Below are positions 18,636 to 26,570 of a DNA stretch of 50,022 bases, piece by piece; within the stretch, counting starts at the first letter, position 1; each line of letters starts with the position of its first letter. The notes beneath the pieces were generated by a model. It ran no database searches. It was given only the letters and a program-made list of their open reading frames with translations, and was not told the origin of the DNA. Location: NCBI GenBank assembly GCA_016756835.1, contig JAESPE010000012.1:1-50022 (forward strand). The letters are read 5' to 3'. The position numbers and the translations under genes are program-made. Source of the stretch: a gamma proteobacterium endosymbiont of Lamellibrachia anaximandri. Its GTDB lineage: Bacteria > Pseudomonadota > Gammaproteobacteria > Chromatiales > Chromatiaceae.

Positions 18636-18731
18636 TTGGCAGCGGAACCCCAGCTGCTTGAATAGCTCTCCAACAGCACCGAAAAAACGGCACTGTTCCA
18701 ATGAAAACAACCCCCCACAGGAGAGATTCCG

Positions 18732-18989
18732 ATGAAAACCCGATTTTCCAGTACACTTAAAGGCCTGACTTTCGTTGCACTGGCTGCGGTCATGACTGCG
18801 AGCAGCGCCGCACCCATGATGGATGATGACATGTCGATGCAGAAAGACGGCATGATGAAGATGGCCGACGACAACGCCATGCAGAAGGATACGAAGATGT
18901 CCGATGGGATGCACGGAAAGATGGAACACTCGATGGAGCCGATGAAAAAAATGAACGATGGCAAAATGAAGGAGTCGATGGATAAGTGA
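18732..18989 (+). CDS. Methionine-rich exported peptide (MXKDX-repeat-like)
   Basis: Eighty-five residues. The N-terminus (MKTRFSSTLKGLTFVALAAV, cleavage near ASSAA) is a Sec signal. The mature part of about 59 residues has 16 methionines (about 27%) mixed with Asp, Lys, Glu and His and no cysteine, in loose repeats such as MQKDG, MQKDT and MKKMNDG, matching the MXKDX pentapeptide pattern. A GGAG ribosome-binding site is at 18719-18722. Such proteins can act as sacrificial oxidant scavengers (as MrpX of Azospira does) or bind Cu(I)/Ag(I). Its neighbours, a two-component system and an exported MsrB with the same upstream operator, favour oxidant defence. A REP pair lies just after it. Confidence 0.82.
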   Translation: MKTRFSSTLKGLTFVALAAVMTASSAAPMMDDDMSMQKDGMMKMADDNAMQKDTKMSDGMHGKMEHSMEPMKKMNDGKMKESMDK

Positions 18990-19006
18990 TGCCCTGCAGG
19001 GTGAAT

Positions 19007-19097
19007 CGTAGGCCGGTTCAAGCGTAGCGGAACCGGCAACCCCTGGTATTTCAACTAGCCTTGAACGCCCGATCCGCTACGCTTGATCGGGCCTACG
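19007..19097. repeat. REP-like palindrome pair (family 2, copy B)
   Basis: The left unit begins CGTAGGCCGGTTCAAGCGTA and the right, inverted unit ends GCTTGATCGGGCCTACG; the outer ends pair exactly. It lies between the methionine-rich gene and the response regulator, where it may attenuate read-through. In both units the central triplet is GTA/TAC, while copy C has ACA/TGT in both units. Confidence 0.88.
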
Positions 19098-19127
19098 ACT
19101 TTGACAAATTAAAACAGAGTCTTTTCC

Positions 19128-19841
19128 ATGGCACGTAAAGTCCTGATCATCGAAGACGATCCCGATATCGCCCGGCTGGTGCAGCTGCACCTGCGGGATA
19201 TCGACTGCGAAGCCGACATCATCAATGACGGGGCGGAGGGTCTGCGCCACTTCCAAAAGGGCGACTACGAACTGCTGGTACTGGACCTGATGCTGCCGGG
19301 GATGGACGGCATGTCGGTCTGCCGAGAACTGCGCCGTGAAACAGACTATGTGCCGATCCTGATGCTGACCGCCAAAAGCTCGGAACTCGACCGGGTGGTG
19401 GGATTGGAGGTGGGTGCGGACGACTATCTGACCAAGCCCTTCAGCATCCCGGAGCTTCTGGCCCGCATCAAAGCCCTGTTCCGCCGCGTGGACGCACTTG
19501 GCGGCAGCGCAAAACAACCTGCGACCGACAAGGCTATCCACTACGAAAAACTCACCATCGATCCGGCGAAACATCAAGTCAGAATAGCAGACAGGGAGGT
19601 GGAACTGACCGCCAGAGAGTTCGACCTGCTACTCCATTTCGCCCGCCATCCGGGACGGGTCTTCAGCCGGGTGCAACTGCTCGACTCAGTCTGGGGATAC
19701 AACCATGAGGGCTACGAACACACCGTCAACACCCACATCAACCGCCTGCGGACCAAGATCGAGAGCGATCCCGCCAATCCCCATTTCATACTGACGGTCT
19801 GGGGCGTGGGTTATAAGTTTGCCGATACCCGTGGAATCTGA
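19128..19841 (+). CDS. OmpR-family response regulator
   Basis: DNA-binding regulator of 237 residues. The receiver domain has the acidic pair EDD at 9-11, phosphoacceptor Asp53 (LVLDLMLPGMDG), Thr in MLTAKS and Lys in DDYLTKPF. The C-terminal winged helix is clear: VELTAREFDLLLHFARHPGRVFSR, the recognition region YEHTVNTHINRLRTKIE and the wing VWGVGYKF. It is followed six bases later by its sensor kinase. Two identical 11-bp-period direct repeats (18619 and 21344) lie before the genes on either side of the pair, so those genes are the likely targets. No such site is seen in front of this gene, so the pair may be transcribed from its own weak promoter or by read-through. Confidence 0.93.
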   Translation: MARKVLIIEDDPDIARLVQLHLRDIDCEADIINDGAEGLRHFQKGDYELLVLDLMLPGMDGMSVCRELRRETDYVPILMLTAKSSELDRVVGLEVGADDYLTKPFSIPELLARIKALFRRVDALGGSAKQPATDKAIHYEKLTIDPAKHQVRIADREVELTAREFDLLLHFARHPGRVFSRVQLLDSVWGYNHEGYEHTVNTHINRLRTKIESDPANPHFILTVWGVGYKFADTRGI

Positions 19842-19847
19842 CGAAAT

Positions 19848-21323
19848 ATGTTAAAAACCCTCTACGCCAAACTCGCCACCGGCCTGGTGTTGCTGCTCGC
19901 CGCCATCGGCCTGCTCTACGCCCTGATCAGCACCACCGCCACCCGCCACTATGTGCAGGAGGTGACCCAGCAGTTCAATCGCGATTTGGCGCGCAACCTG
20001 GTGGCCGATCGCAATCTGGTGGAAGAGGGACGCATCAACAACAGCGCTCTGCAAAAAACCTTTCAGCAATATATGGTGATCAACCCCAGTATCGAGATCT
20101 ACCTGCTCGACCCGGAAGGCCGCATCCTCTCCTACTCTGCGGATCCTGGAAAGGTGAAACGCAAGCGGGTCTCACTGCAACCCATCGAGAATTTTCTGCA
20201 CGGCAGAGGGGGATTCCCCCTGCTCGGCGACGACCCGCGAAGTCACGATCGCCGCAAGGCTTTCTCGGTCACGCCCGTACCCTCCGCCGAGCAGCCGGAG
20301 GGCTACCTCTATGTGGTACTGCGGGGCGAAGAGTTTGACTCGGTGGATGATCTGGTGCGTGAAAGTTACTTCCTGCGCCTCAGTGGCTGGGCCATGACAG
20401 CCAGTCTCATCATCGGCCTGCTGGCGGGATTGGCGGTTTTCCGTCTGTTGACCCGCAGACTGCATCGTCTCTCCAACCTGATGGACAGATTCAGGACTGA
20501 CAACTTCAGTCACTATCAGCCCTATACCGAAGCACCGGGTGGAGCGGCTGACGAGGTTGACCGGCTGGGTGAAACCTTCGACCGTATGGCGTTGCAGATT
20601 CAGGCCCAGATCGACCAGCTGAAGGAGAAGGATCATCTGCGCCGCCAGCTGGTGGCCCAGGTCTCCCACGACCTGCGCACCCCGCTCTCCTCGATACAGG
20701 GCTATCTCGAGTCCCTGACCCTCAAGGCTGACTCACTCGACCCGGTGGCGCGTGACGAATACATCGCCATCGCCCTGCGTCAGAGCCGACGTCTCTCGGC
20801 CCAGGTAGAGGAGCTCTTTGAACTGGCCAGCCTGGATGCCCGTGAGACTCTGCCGAAATGTGAGCCTTTTCCTCTGGCGGAGCTGTTGCAGGATGTGGTG
20901 CAAAAGTACCGGCTGCGAGCCGAACAGCAGGAGATCCTGCTCTCCATGGATCCGCCGGAAAGCTCACCCTTCGTCTTTGCCGATATTGCGCTTACCGAGC
21001 GCGGGCTGGAGAATCTCATCGAAAATGCCTTTCGCCACACTCCTGCCGACGGCAGTATCACACTTGCCCTGGGTATCGAAGAGACCAAGGTTTCCGCCGT
21101 GGTATCCGATAGCGGCAGCGGTATCAGCGAAGCGGACCTGCCCCACCTGTTCGAGCCCTTCTTTCAATCCCGGAAAAATGCCGGCTCAAGTGGTCATGCC
21201 GGATTGGGACTGGCCATCGCCCGCCGCATCGCGGAGTTGCAGGGAGGTGAGATCACCGTCGAGAGCCGCCTCGGCAAAGGCAGCCACTTCGCCCTCTGGC
21301 TGCCGCGCACCGAAACCCGTTGA
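19848..21323 (+). CDS. HAMP-containing sensor histidine kinase
   Basis: Membrane sensor of 491 residues, the partner of the response regulator six bases upstream. Transmembrane segments lie at about 8-28 and 180-200, enclosing a periplasmic sensor of about 150 residues that has no cysteines and only three methionines (VVLRGEEFDSVDDLVRESYF ends it). HAMP spans about 200-250. The dimerisation/phosphoacceptor helix holds VSHDLRTPLS (His274), and the ATPase has N-box NLIENAFRHT, G1 DSGSGI, F-box FEPFF and G2 GLGLAIARRI. The signal is unknown; given the neighbours, an oxidant or metal in the envelope is inferred. Confidence 0.93.
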   Translation: MLKTLYAKLATGLVLLLAAIGLLYALISTTATRHYVQEVTQQFNRDLARNLVADRNLVEEGRINNSALQKTFQQYMVINPSIEIYLLDPEGRILSYSADPGKVKRKRVSLQPIENFLHGRGGFPLLGDDPRSHDRRKAFSVTPVPSAEQPEGYLYVVLRGEEFDSVDDLVRESYFLRLSGWAMTASLIIGLLAGLAVFRLLTRRLHRLSNLMDRFRTDNFSHYQPYTEAPGGAADEVDRLGETFDRMALQIQAQIDQLKEKDHLRRQLVAQVSHDLRTPLSSIQGYLESLTLKADSLDPVARDEYIAIALRQSRRLSAQVEELFELASLDARETLPKCEPFPLAELLQDVVQKYRLRAEQQEILLSMDPPESSPFVFADIALTERGLENLIENAFRHTPADGSITLALGIEETKVSAVVSDSGSGISEADLPHLFEPFFQSRKNAGSSGHAGLGLAIARRIAELQGGEITVESRLGKGSHFALWLPRTETR

Positions 21324-21343
21324 TTCATCCTGATGTTATGAAT

Positions 21344-21360
21344 TCGTGATATCTCCGTGA
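21344..21360 (+). promoter_or_regulatory. Putative OmpR-type direct-repeat operator, site 2
   Basis: TCGTGA-TATCT-CCGTGA with TTATG just upstream, matching the site at 18619-18635 in both hexamers and spacing while the 5-base spacer differs. It is 133 bases before the exported msrB gene and 21 bases after the sensor-kinase stop. Confidence 0.6.
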
Positions 21361-21492
21361 AACGTCTGTTATTCAGCAGATCCATACTTTTCTCATGCGC
21401 TATTTCCACACAAACCGCCATGCAGTTATCCGCATCAACCCACTGCAGAAAGGCTGTCACATCAGCTATATTCCAGAACACGGAGACAAACC

Positions 21493-22083
21493 ATGAAAAT
21501 TAACCGCACCCTTAAAATAGCCGCCGCTCTGGGTATCAGTGGAGCGATACTTGGCTTGATGGCGCAGGCCGCAAACCAGACTACGGAGAGCGAATCGATG
21601 AAACAGCCGATCGAACAGGCCGCCGCGCCCAGCCAATGGAGCCGTCCAAGCAACGAGCAGATCAAAGCGCGCCTCACCCCGGAACAGTTCAAGGTGACAC
21701 AGAGGAACGGCACCGAGAGTCCCTTCAGAAACGCCTACTGGGACAACCACGAAGACGGCATTTACGTCGACATCGTCTCCGGTGAGCCTCTGTTCAGTTC
21801 ACGCACCAAGTTCGACTCCGGCACCGGCTGGCCGAGCTTCAGCGCGCCTATCAAAGGCAACAATGTGGCAGAGAAAGAAGACTGGGCCTGGGGCATGAGC
21901 CGCACCGAAGTCCGCTCCAAACACGGCGACTCCCACCTCGGCCACGTCTTCGACGACGGTCCCGGCCCCAACGGTCAGCGCTACTGCATCAACTCCGCCT
22001 CACTGCGCTTCATCCCCGTTGCGAAACTGGAGGCGGAAGGTTACGGCGAGTACATAGCGCTCTTTGCAGATAGGGCAGAATAA
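21493..22083 (+). CDS. msrB: Exported peptide-methionine (R)-S-oxide reductase, single-cysteine form
   Basis: Reduces the R epimer of methionine sulfoxide in proteins. Of 196 residues, the first 27 or so ([26 protein letters not shown]) form a signal peptide or anchor, so it acts in the periplasm. The MsrB domain (about 50-190) shows [34 protein letters not shown], the [26 protein letters not shown] block with the catalytic Cys in RYC, and a C-terminal extension. The two CxxC zinc pairs of many MsrBs are absent, and the catalytic cysteine is the only cysteine in the protein, so there is no resolving cysteine; recycling must use an external reductant. A Sec MsrB next to a methionine-rich exported peptide is a notable pairing. 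A REP pair follows the gene. Confidence 0.93.
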   Translation: MKINRTLKIAAALGISGAILGLMAQAANQTTESESMKQPIEQAAAPSQWSRPSNEQIKARLTPEQFKVTQRNGTESPFRNAYWDNHEDGIYVDIVSGEPLFSSRTKFDSGTGWPSFSAPIKGNNVAEKEDWAWGMSRTEVRSKHGDSHLGHVFDDGPGPNGQRYCINSASLRFIPVAKLEAEGYGEYIALFADRAE

Positions 22084-22098
22084 CGATCTCCCGAAAAG

Positions 22099-22165
22099 CG
22101 TAGGCCGGTTCAAGCACAGCGGAACCGGCAACCCGCCCGATCCGCTGTGCTTGATCGGGCCTACG
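22099..22165. repeat. REP-like palindrome pair (family 2, copy C)
   Basis: The left unit begins CGTAGGCCGGTTCAAGCACA and the inverted right unit ends GTGCTTGATCGGGCCTACG. Compared with copy B, the central triplet GTA has become ACA in the left unit and TAC has become TGT in the right, a matched change that keeps the two units alike. It closes the methionine-repair cluster and separates it from the ABC operon. Confidence 0.88.
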
Positions 22166-22228
22166 CCGTAATTTAGCGAATAAATCCAAGCCGGTGCATC
22201 GACTGAATTTATCCTGTATCTTTCGGCC

Positions 22229-23143
22229 ATGGATGCGCTTGCCGTCACCAATAATCTCACCCGCACCTATAATGGCCGCTGCGCCCTCGATCATCTCGAC
22301 CTGACCCTCAATCGGGGCGACGTGCTTGGCCTGCTCGGCCCCAACGGCGCAGGCAAATCCACCACCCTGCGTCTGCTCAGTGGCGAACTCGCGCCCGATG
22401 AGGGAAACATCCACCTCTGTGGCATTGATCTGCAACTGCAACCGGTGCAGGCCAAGCAGTGCCTTGGTTATCTGCCCGAACAGCCGCCGCTGCTGCTGGA
22501 ACAGCGGGTCGATGAATTTCTCGGTGACTGCGCCAGACTCCATCGAATGCCAAAAGCAAGGATTCCCGCAGCGCTGGAGCGAGTCAAGCAGCAGTGTGGT
22601 CTGGAAGAGACGGGGCACCGCCTGATCCGCAATCTTTCCAAAGGCTATCGGCAACGGGTGGGGATCGCTCAAGCCATCATCCACGACCCTGCAGTTGTGA
22701 TCCTGGACGAACCCACCGACGGTCTCGATCCGGGGCAGATCCGCGAGGTGCGTGGTCTGATCCAGGCGTTGGCCAGGGAACGGGGTGTCATCCTGTCGAG
22801 CCACATCCTGCCGGAAGTGCAGGCGGTCTGTAACCGGGTTTTGATCCTGCACCAGGGGAAGCCCGTCTACAGCGGTGAAATCTCACCACCCACCACTCCG
22901 ACCCTGAAACTGGAGCTTGAACATACCCCGGATGTTGCAATTTTCAATTCCCTGCCGATGGTGGCATCTGCAACAAACCTGCACACAGACTACTTTCATA
23001 TCACCCTCACTCCCGGCGCCAAGGCCTCGCAACTGGCCGCCGCAGTGGTTGAACAGGGGTGGGGGTTGAAGTCGATGACTCCGGAGATTCTAAGTCTGGA
23101 GCAGATCTTTTTGGAGCTGACCAGCGGGGGGCCAAGCGCATGA
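22229..23143 (+). CDS. ABC transporter ATP-binding protein (GldA/CcmA-like)
   Basis: ATPase of an ABC-2 type transporter, 304 residues. Walker A is GPNGAGKSTT (about 37-46), Q-loop region GYLPEQPPLL, signature LSKGYRQRVGIAQAI (about 134), Walker B VVILDEPTDGLDP and the H-loop in LSSHILPEV. The C-terminal extension of 80 residues after the ATPase resembles that of GldA/NosF-type subunits. It overlaps the permease by four bases (ATGA), so the two are translationally coupled. The operon (ATPase, permease, GldG-like, DUF4340-like) occurs widely in non-gliding proteobacteria, where its substrate is not established. Confidence 0.9.
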   Translation: MDALAVTNNLTRTYNGRCALDHLDLTLNRGDVLGLLGPNGAGKSTTLRLLSGELAPDEGNIHLCGIDLQLQPVQAKQCLGYLPEQPPLLLEQRVDEFLGDCARLHRMPKARIPAALERVKQQCGLEETGHRLIRNLSKGYRQRVGIAQAIIHDPAVVILDEPTDGLDPGQIREVRGLIQALARERGVILSSHILPEVQAVCNRVLILHQGKPVYSGEISPPTTPTLKLELEHTPDVAIFNSLPMVASATNLHTDYFHITLTPGAKASQLAAAVVEQGWGLKSMTPEILSLEQIFLELTSGGPSA

Positions 23144-23871
23144 TCCTAACCCTGGCATTCATGGAGTGGCGGCGCCTGATGCGCACGCCGCTGGCCTGGG
23201 CGCTGCTTGCCATCGCCCTCTTTCTGTTGAGCTGGCAGTTTCTGCAGATCCTGGAGAATTTCACCGGTCTCAAACCGGAGGGACGTACCCTCGGACTGAC
23301 CCACTTTCTCACCCTGCAGCTCTACGGCTTTGCGGCGCTACTGATCCTCTTCACCACCCCGATACTCGCCATGCGGCAGTTCAGTGATACCGCTCACCAG
23401 AGCAACTTCACCCTGCTGAGCAGCGCCCCGCTCTCCCTGACGACAATCGTCTTCGGAAAATACCTGGGGCAGATACTGTTTTCGGGTCTGATCCTGTTAC
23501 TGCCACTGATACTCTCCCTCTCCCTGCTGATCGGCGTAAATCTCGATCTTGGACTGCTGGCTGCCGCCACCTTGGGGCTCTTCCTGCTGACCCTCTGCTT
23601 CAGCGCCATCGGACTCTATCTCTCTTCTCTGAGCGAATCGCCGGCCATCGCTGCGGCAGGCAGTTATGGCTTGCTGTTGCTTCTTTCCATCCTGGGGCAG
23701 AACTTTGCCAGCGAAACCAGTGGCATCCTGCGCTGGTTCGGCTGGCCAGGCCATCTGCTCAACCTGCAACTTGGGCTGGTGAAGAGTAGTGACATCATCT
23801 ACTTCCTGCTGCTGACCTTTTTCTTCATCGCCCTGACCCTTCAACGACTGAACCATCGACGCGGTCAGTGA
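23140..23871 (+). CDS. ABC-2 type permease (GldF-like)
   Basis: Membrane subunit of 243 residues with six hydrophobic segments. It follows the ATPase with an ATGA overlap, which also fixes the start (upstream in-frame codons lie inside the ATPase gene). The sequence starts MILTLAFMEWRRLMRTPLAW, a common start for ABC-2 permeases with an amphipathic helix before the first segment, and includes the conserved ATPIL-like FTTPILAMRQFS. It ends five bases before the GldG-like gene. The transported substrate is unknown. Confidence 0.87.
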   Translation: MILTLAFMEWRRLMRTPLAWALLAIALFLLSWQFLQILENFTGLKPEGRTLGLTHFLTLQLYGFAALLILFTTPILAMRQFSDTAHQSNFTLLSSAPLSLTTIVFGKYLGQILFSGLILLLPLILSLSLLIGVNLDLGLLAAATLGLFLLTLCFSAIGLYLSSLSESPAIAAAGSYGLLLLLSILGQNFASETSGILRWFGWPGHLLNLQLGLVKSSDIIYFLLLTFFFIALTLQRLNHRRGQ

Positions 23872-23875
23872 ACAG

Positions 23876-25201
23876 ATGAAGATACCGGCGCATTTTCAAA
23901 ACACACTTTTTTATCTGCAACTACTGGCAGTGCTACTGCTCGCCGCCTGGTTGAGCAGCCGTTTCGAGCTGCAATGGGACTGGACCCGCAACGGCAGCAA
24001 TACCCTCAGCAAGACGAGCATCGAGACCCTGGCACACGCTGAGGGTCCCATCACCATCACGGTCTATGCCGCAAAACAGACGGCCTTGCGGGAAAAGGTC
24101 GAATCGTTCATCGAACGCTACCACCGATTCAAACCCGACCTTACGCTAAAATTTATCGATCCGATCCAGCATCCCGGTGCAGCACGCCGTCAGGGCATCA
24201 CCCTATCCGGCGAACTCCTGATCGATTATCGGGGCCGCCAGGAGCGTCTCCAGCAGCTCGACGAAACCACCCTGACCAGCGCCATCCATCGTTTGCTGCG
24301 AACCGAGACCCACTGGCTGGTCGGCCTTGAGGGCCACGGCGAACGCAGCCTGTTGGGAGAGGCCAACCACGACCTGGGCCTTTTCGGCTCAGCGCTGCAG
24401 CAGAAGGGCATCAAAACCATCAGCCTGAACCTGGTGGACACCCCGGATATCCCGGACAACACCCGCCTGCTTGTCGTTGCATCTCCCCAGAAGGCTCTGC
24501 TCCCGGCCGAGTTGTCACGACTGCAGTCATACCTGGAACAGGGCGGCAATCTCTTGCTGCTTCTCGACCCTGGACAGGATACCGCCTTGAGACCGCTGCT
24601 CGCTTCACTGAGTTTGGAAACCCTGCCGGGCATCCTGGTGGACGCCAATGTACGGGAACTGGGCATCGAGGATCCCTCCATCGCGCTGGTATCCCGTTAT
24701 CCGCCACATCCGGTTACCCGGGACTTCAATCTCATCACTCTCTACCCCCAGGCATTGGCGCTGCAGAGTAGCGTTTCGTCTCCCTGGCGAGTCGTGCCGC
24801 TGTTACAAACGCTGCAAAACTCATGGAACGAGACTGGGGCTTTACAGGGAGAGATCCAGAGAGATCCAGACGCAGGTGAATCACCGGGACCACTGACTAT
24901 CGGTTACGCCATGAGCCGGGAGGAGAACGGCAGTACTCAAAGAGTTATTGTGGTGGGCGACGGTGATTTCCTCTCCAACGCCTATCTGGGAAATGCCGGC
25001 AATCAGGATCTGGGGATAACATTGATCAACTGGCTGACCACTGAAGAGAACCTGAACATACAGAGTCATCAGGCAACCGACATGACACTGCTGCTCTCCC
25101 CCCTCGCGCAGGGCATTATCGGCCTCGGCTTTTTGATCCTGCTGCCGCTGCTGTTGCTGGCGACCGGCGGCTTGATTCACCGGAGTCGAAAACGGGCATG
25201 A
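23876..25201 (+). CDS. GldG-like ABC transporter auxiliary protein
   Basis: A 441-residue membrane-anchored protein: an N-terminal transmembrane segment (about 10-27), a long extracytoplasmic region and a C-terminal segment (about 410-432), the layout of the GldG / 'ABC-type uncharacterized transport system' family. The beginning TRNGSNTLSKTSIETLAHAEGPITITVYA and the glycine/aspartate block RLLVVASPQKALLPAELSRL with GGNLLLLLDP match the family. Role in the complex is not known. It overlaps the next gene by four bases (ATGA). Confidence 0.85.
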   Translation: MKIPAHFQNTLFYLQLLAVLLLAAWLSSRFELQWDWTRNGSNTLSKTSIETLAHAEGPITITVYAAKQTALREKVESFIERYHRFKPDLTLKFIDPIQHPGAARRQGITLSGELLIDYRGRQERLQQLDETTLTSAIHRLLRTETHWLVGLEGHGERSLLGEANHDLGLFGSALQQKGIKTISLNLVDTPDIPDNTRLLVVASPQKALLPAELSRLQSYLEQGGNLLLLLDPGQDTALRPLLASLSLETLPGILVDANVRELGIEDPSIALVSRYPPHPVTRDFNLITLYPQALALQSSVSSPWRVVPLLQTLQNSWNETGALQGEIQRDPDAGESPGPLTIGYAMSREENGSTQRVIVVGDGDFLSNAYLGNAGNQDLGITLINWLTTEENLNIQSHQATDMTLLLSPLAQGIIGLGFLILLPLLLLATGGLIHRSRKRA

Positions 25202-25674
25202 TGAGTCGTCGCACCTGGATCAATCTGCTGCTCTTTGCCCTGCTATGCCTGTTGGCCGCACTTGGCTGGTGGCTGCAACCCACACCCCTGCCACCCCTGA
25301 CCGATCTCGATCCCGATGAAATCAATAACATCAGGATCTCAGACAACAGCGGACGGGCTATCCGACTGCACAAAAGCGACGGCATCTGGAGGATAGGGCA
25401 AACACCTGCCGACAGTAGCCGCATCAGACAACTGCTGGAGATCAGCCGCACACCAAGTTTTGATCGTTTTCCCGCCCCTGAACATCAACTGGAGGCTTTC
25501 GGTCTGCAACCATCCGCCATTCGTCTGCAACTCGATGACCTGGAACTGGCATTCGGCAACAACGACCCGATCGACAACCTGCGCTATGTGCAAATCAACA
25601 ACCTGATCCATCGCATCGGCGATGGCTTCCAACACCATCTCACCGCCCCGGAAACGGCCTGGCAGAAGAAGTAG
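25198..25674 (+). CDS. Membrane-anchored DUF4340-like protein
   Basis: A short protein of 158 residues with one N-terminal transmembrane segment (about 8-27) and a periplasmic part. The repeat NIRISDNSGRAIRLHKSDGIWRI is typical of DUF4340, which usually accompanies GldF/GldG-like ABC genes, and the neighbour order matches. It is shorter than most multi-repeat members. It starts at the ATGA overlap with the GldG-like gene and ends just three bases before mutM, so mutM may be expressed from the same transcript. The function is unknown. Confidence 0.7.
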   Translation: MMSRRTWINLLLFALLCLLAALGWWLQPTPLPPLTDLDPDEINNIRISDNSGRAIRLHKSDGIWRIGQTPADSSRIRQLLEISRTPSFDRFPAPEHQLEAFGLQPSAIRLQLDDLELAFGNNDPIDNLRYVQINNLIHRIGDGFQHHLTAPETAWQKK

Positions 25675-25676
25675 TT

Positions 25677-26492
25677 ATGCCCGAACTGCCCGAAGTCGAA
25701 ACCACCCGCCGGGGTATAGAGCCCCGCATCAAGGGCGCTGTTGTGGAACAAGTGATCATTCGACAGGCGAAATTACGCTGGCCTATCCCTGACACCCTGC
25801 CCCACGATCTGCCGAGACAGTGCCTGCAACGGGTCGAGCGGCGGGCAAAATATCTCCTGCTGCAGTTCGACCAGGGCACCCTGATCCTGCATCTCGGCAT
25901 GTCCGGCAGCCTGCGGGTACTGGAACGGGGGTCACCTCCGCAGACCCACGACCACTTCGAGATCACCTTCGACAATAACCGTATCCTGCGCCTGCGTGAT
26001 CCCCGCCGCTTCGGCGCGGTGCTCTGGACCTCGGCCCCCGCAGCCAACCACGCCCTGCTCAAAGAACTGGGGCCTGAACCCCTCGGCCCCGACTTTGACG
26101 GGACCCATCTCCACCTGGTGGGTAGCCGGCGCAGGGTGGCGGTAAAAAATCTCATCATGAACAGTAAAGTGGTAGTCGGTGTGGGCAACATCTACGCCAG
26201 CGAATCACTGTTTCGTGCAGGCATTCACCCCGCCCGGCCCGCCAATCGCATCTCGCCGCAGCGTTATGATCGTCTGGCGGCAGAGATAAGCGCCGTGCTC
26301 CGCGAGGCAATAAAAGCGGGTGGAACCACCTTAAGGGATTTCCAGCAGGAGGATGGACGGCCGGGCTATTTTGCTCAAGCGCTGCTGATCTACGGCAAGA
26401 CGGGGAAAGCCTGTCCCAATTGCGGCAAACCCATCAAAAACCGCACTATTGGACAACGATCGAGTTACTATTGCGCTCACTGTCAAAGATAG
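25677..26492 (+). CDS. mutM: Formamidopyrimidine-DNA glycosylase
   Basis: Base-excision repair enzyme that removes 8-oxoguanine and formamidopyrimidines and nicks the backbone. The protein has 271 residues and begins PELPEVETTRRG with the catalytic Pro2 and Glu3; LHLGMSGSLRV carries further active-site residues, NIYASESLFRAGIHP is the helix-two-turn-helix, and the C-terminal zinc finger reads CPNC ... CAHC. The start two bases after the DUF4340-like stop is fixed by the required N-terminal proline after methionine. All key residues are present. Confidence 0.97.
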   Translation: MPELPEVETTRRGIEPRIKGAVVEQVIIRQAKLRWPIPDTLPHDLPRQCLQRVERRAKYLLLQFDQGTLILHLGMSGSLRVLERGSPPQTHDHFEITFDNNRILRLRDPRRFGAVLWTSAPAANHALLKELGPEPLGPDFDGTHLHLVGSRRRVAVKNLIMNSKVVVGVGNIYASESLFRAGIHPARPANRISPQRYDRLAAEISAVLREAIKAGGTTLRDFQQEDGRPGYFAQALLIYGKTGKACPNCGKPIKNRTIGQRSSYYCAHCQR

Positions 26493-26570
26493 GCCACGAC
26501 TTATTATCCTTGACACCAAAGCCCCCCCCTCCTAGCATGCGGGAATTTTTTGAATAACTGTAACGGACAG

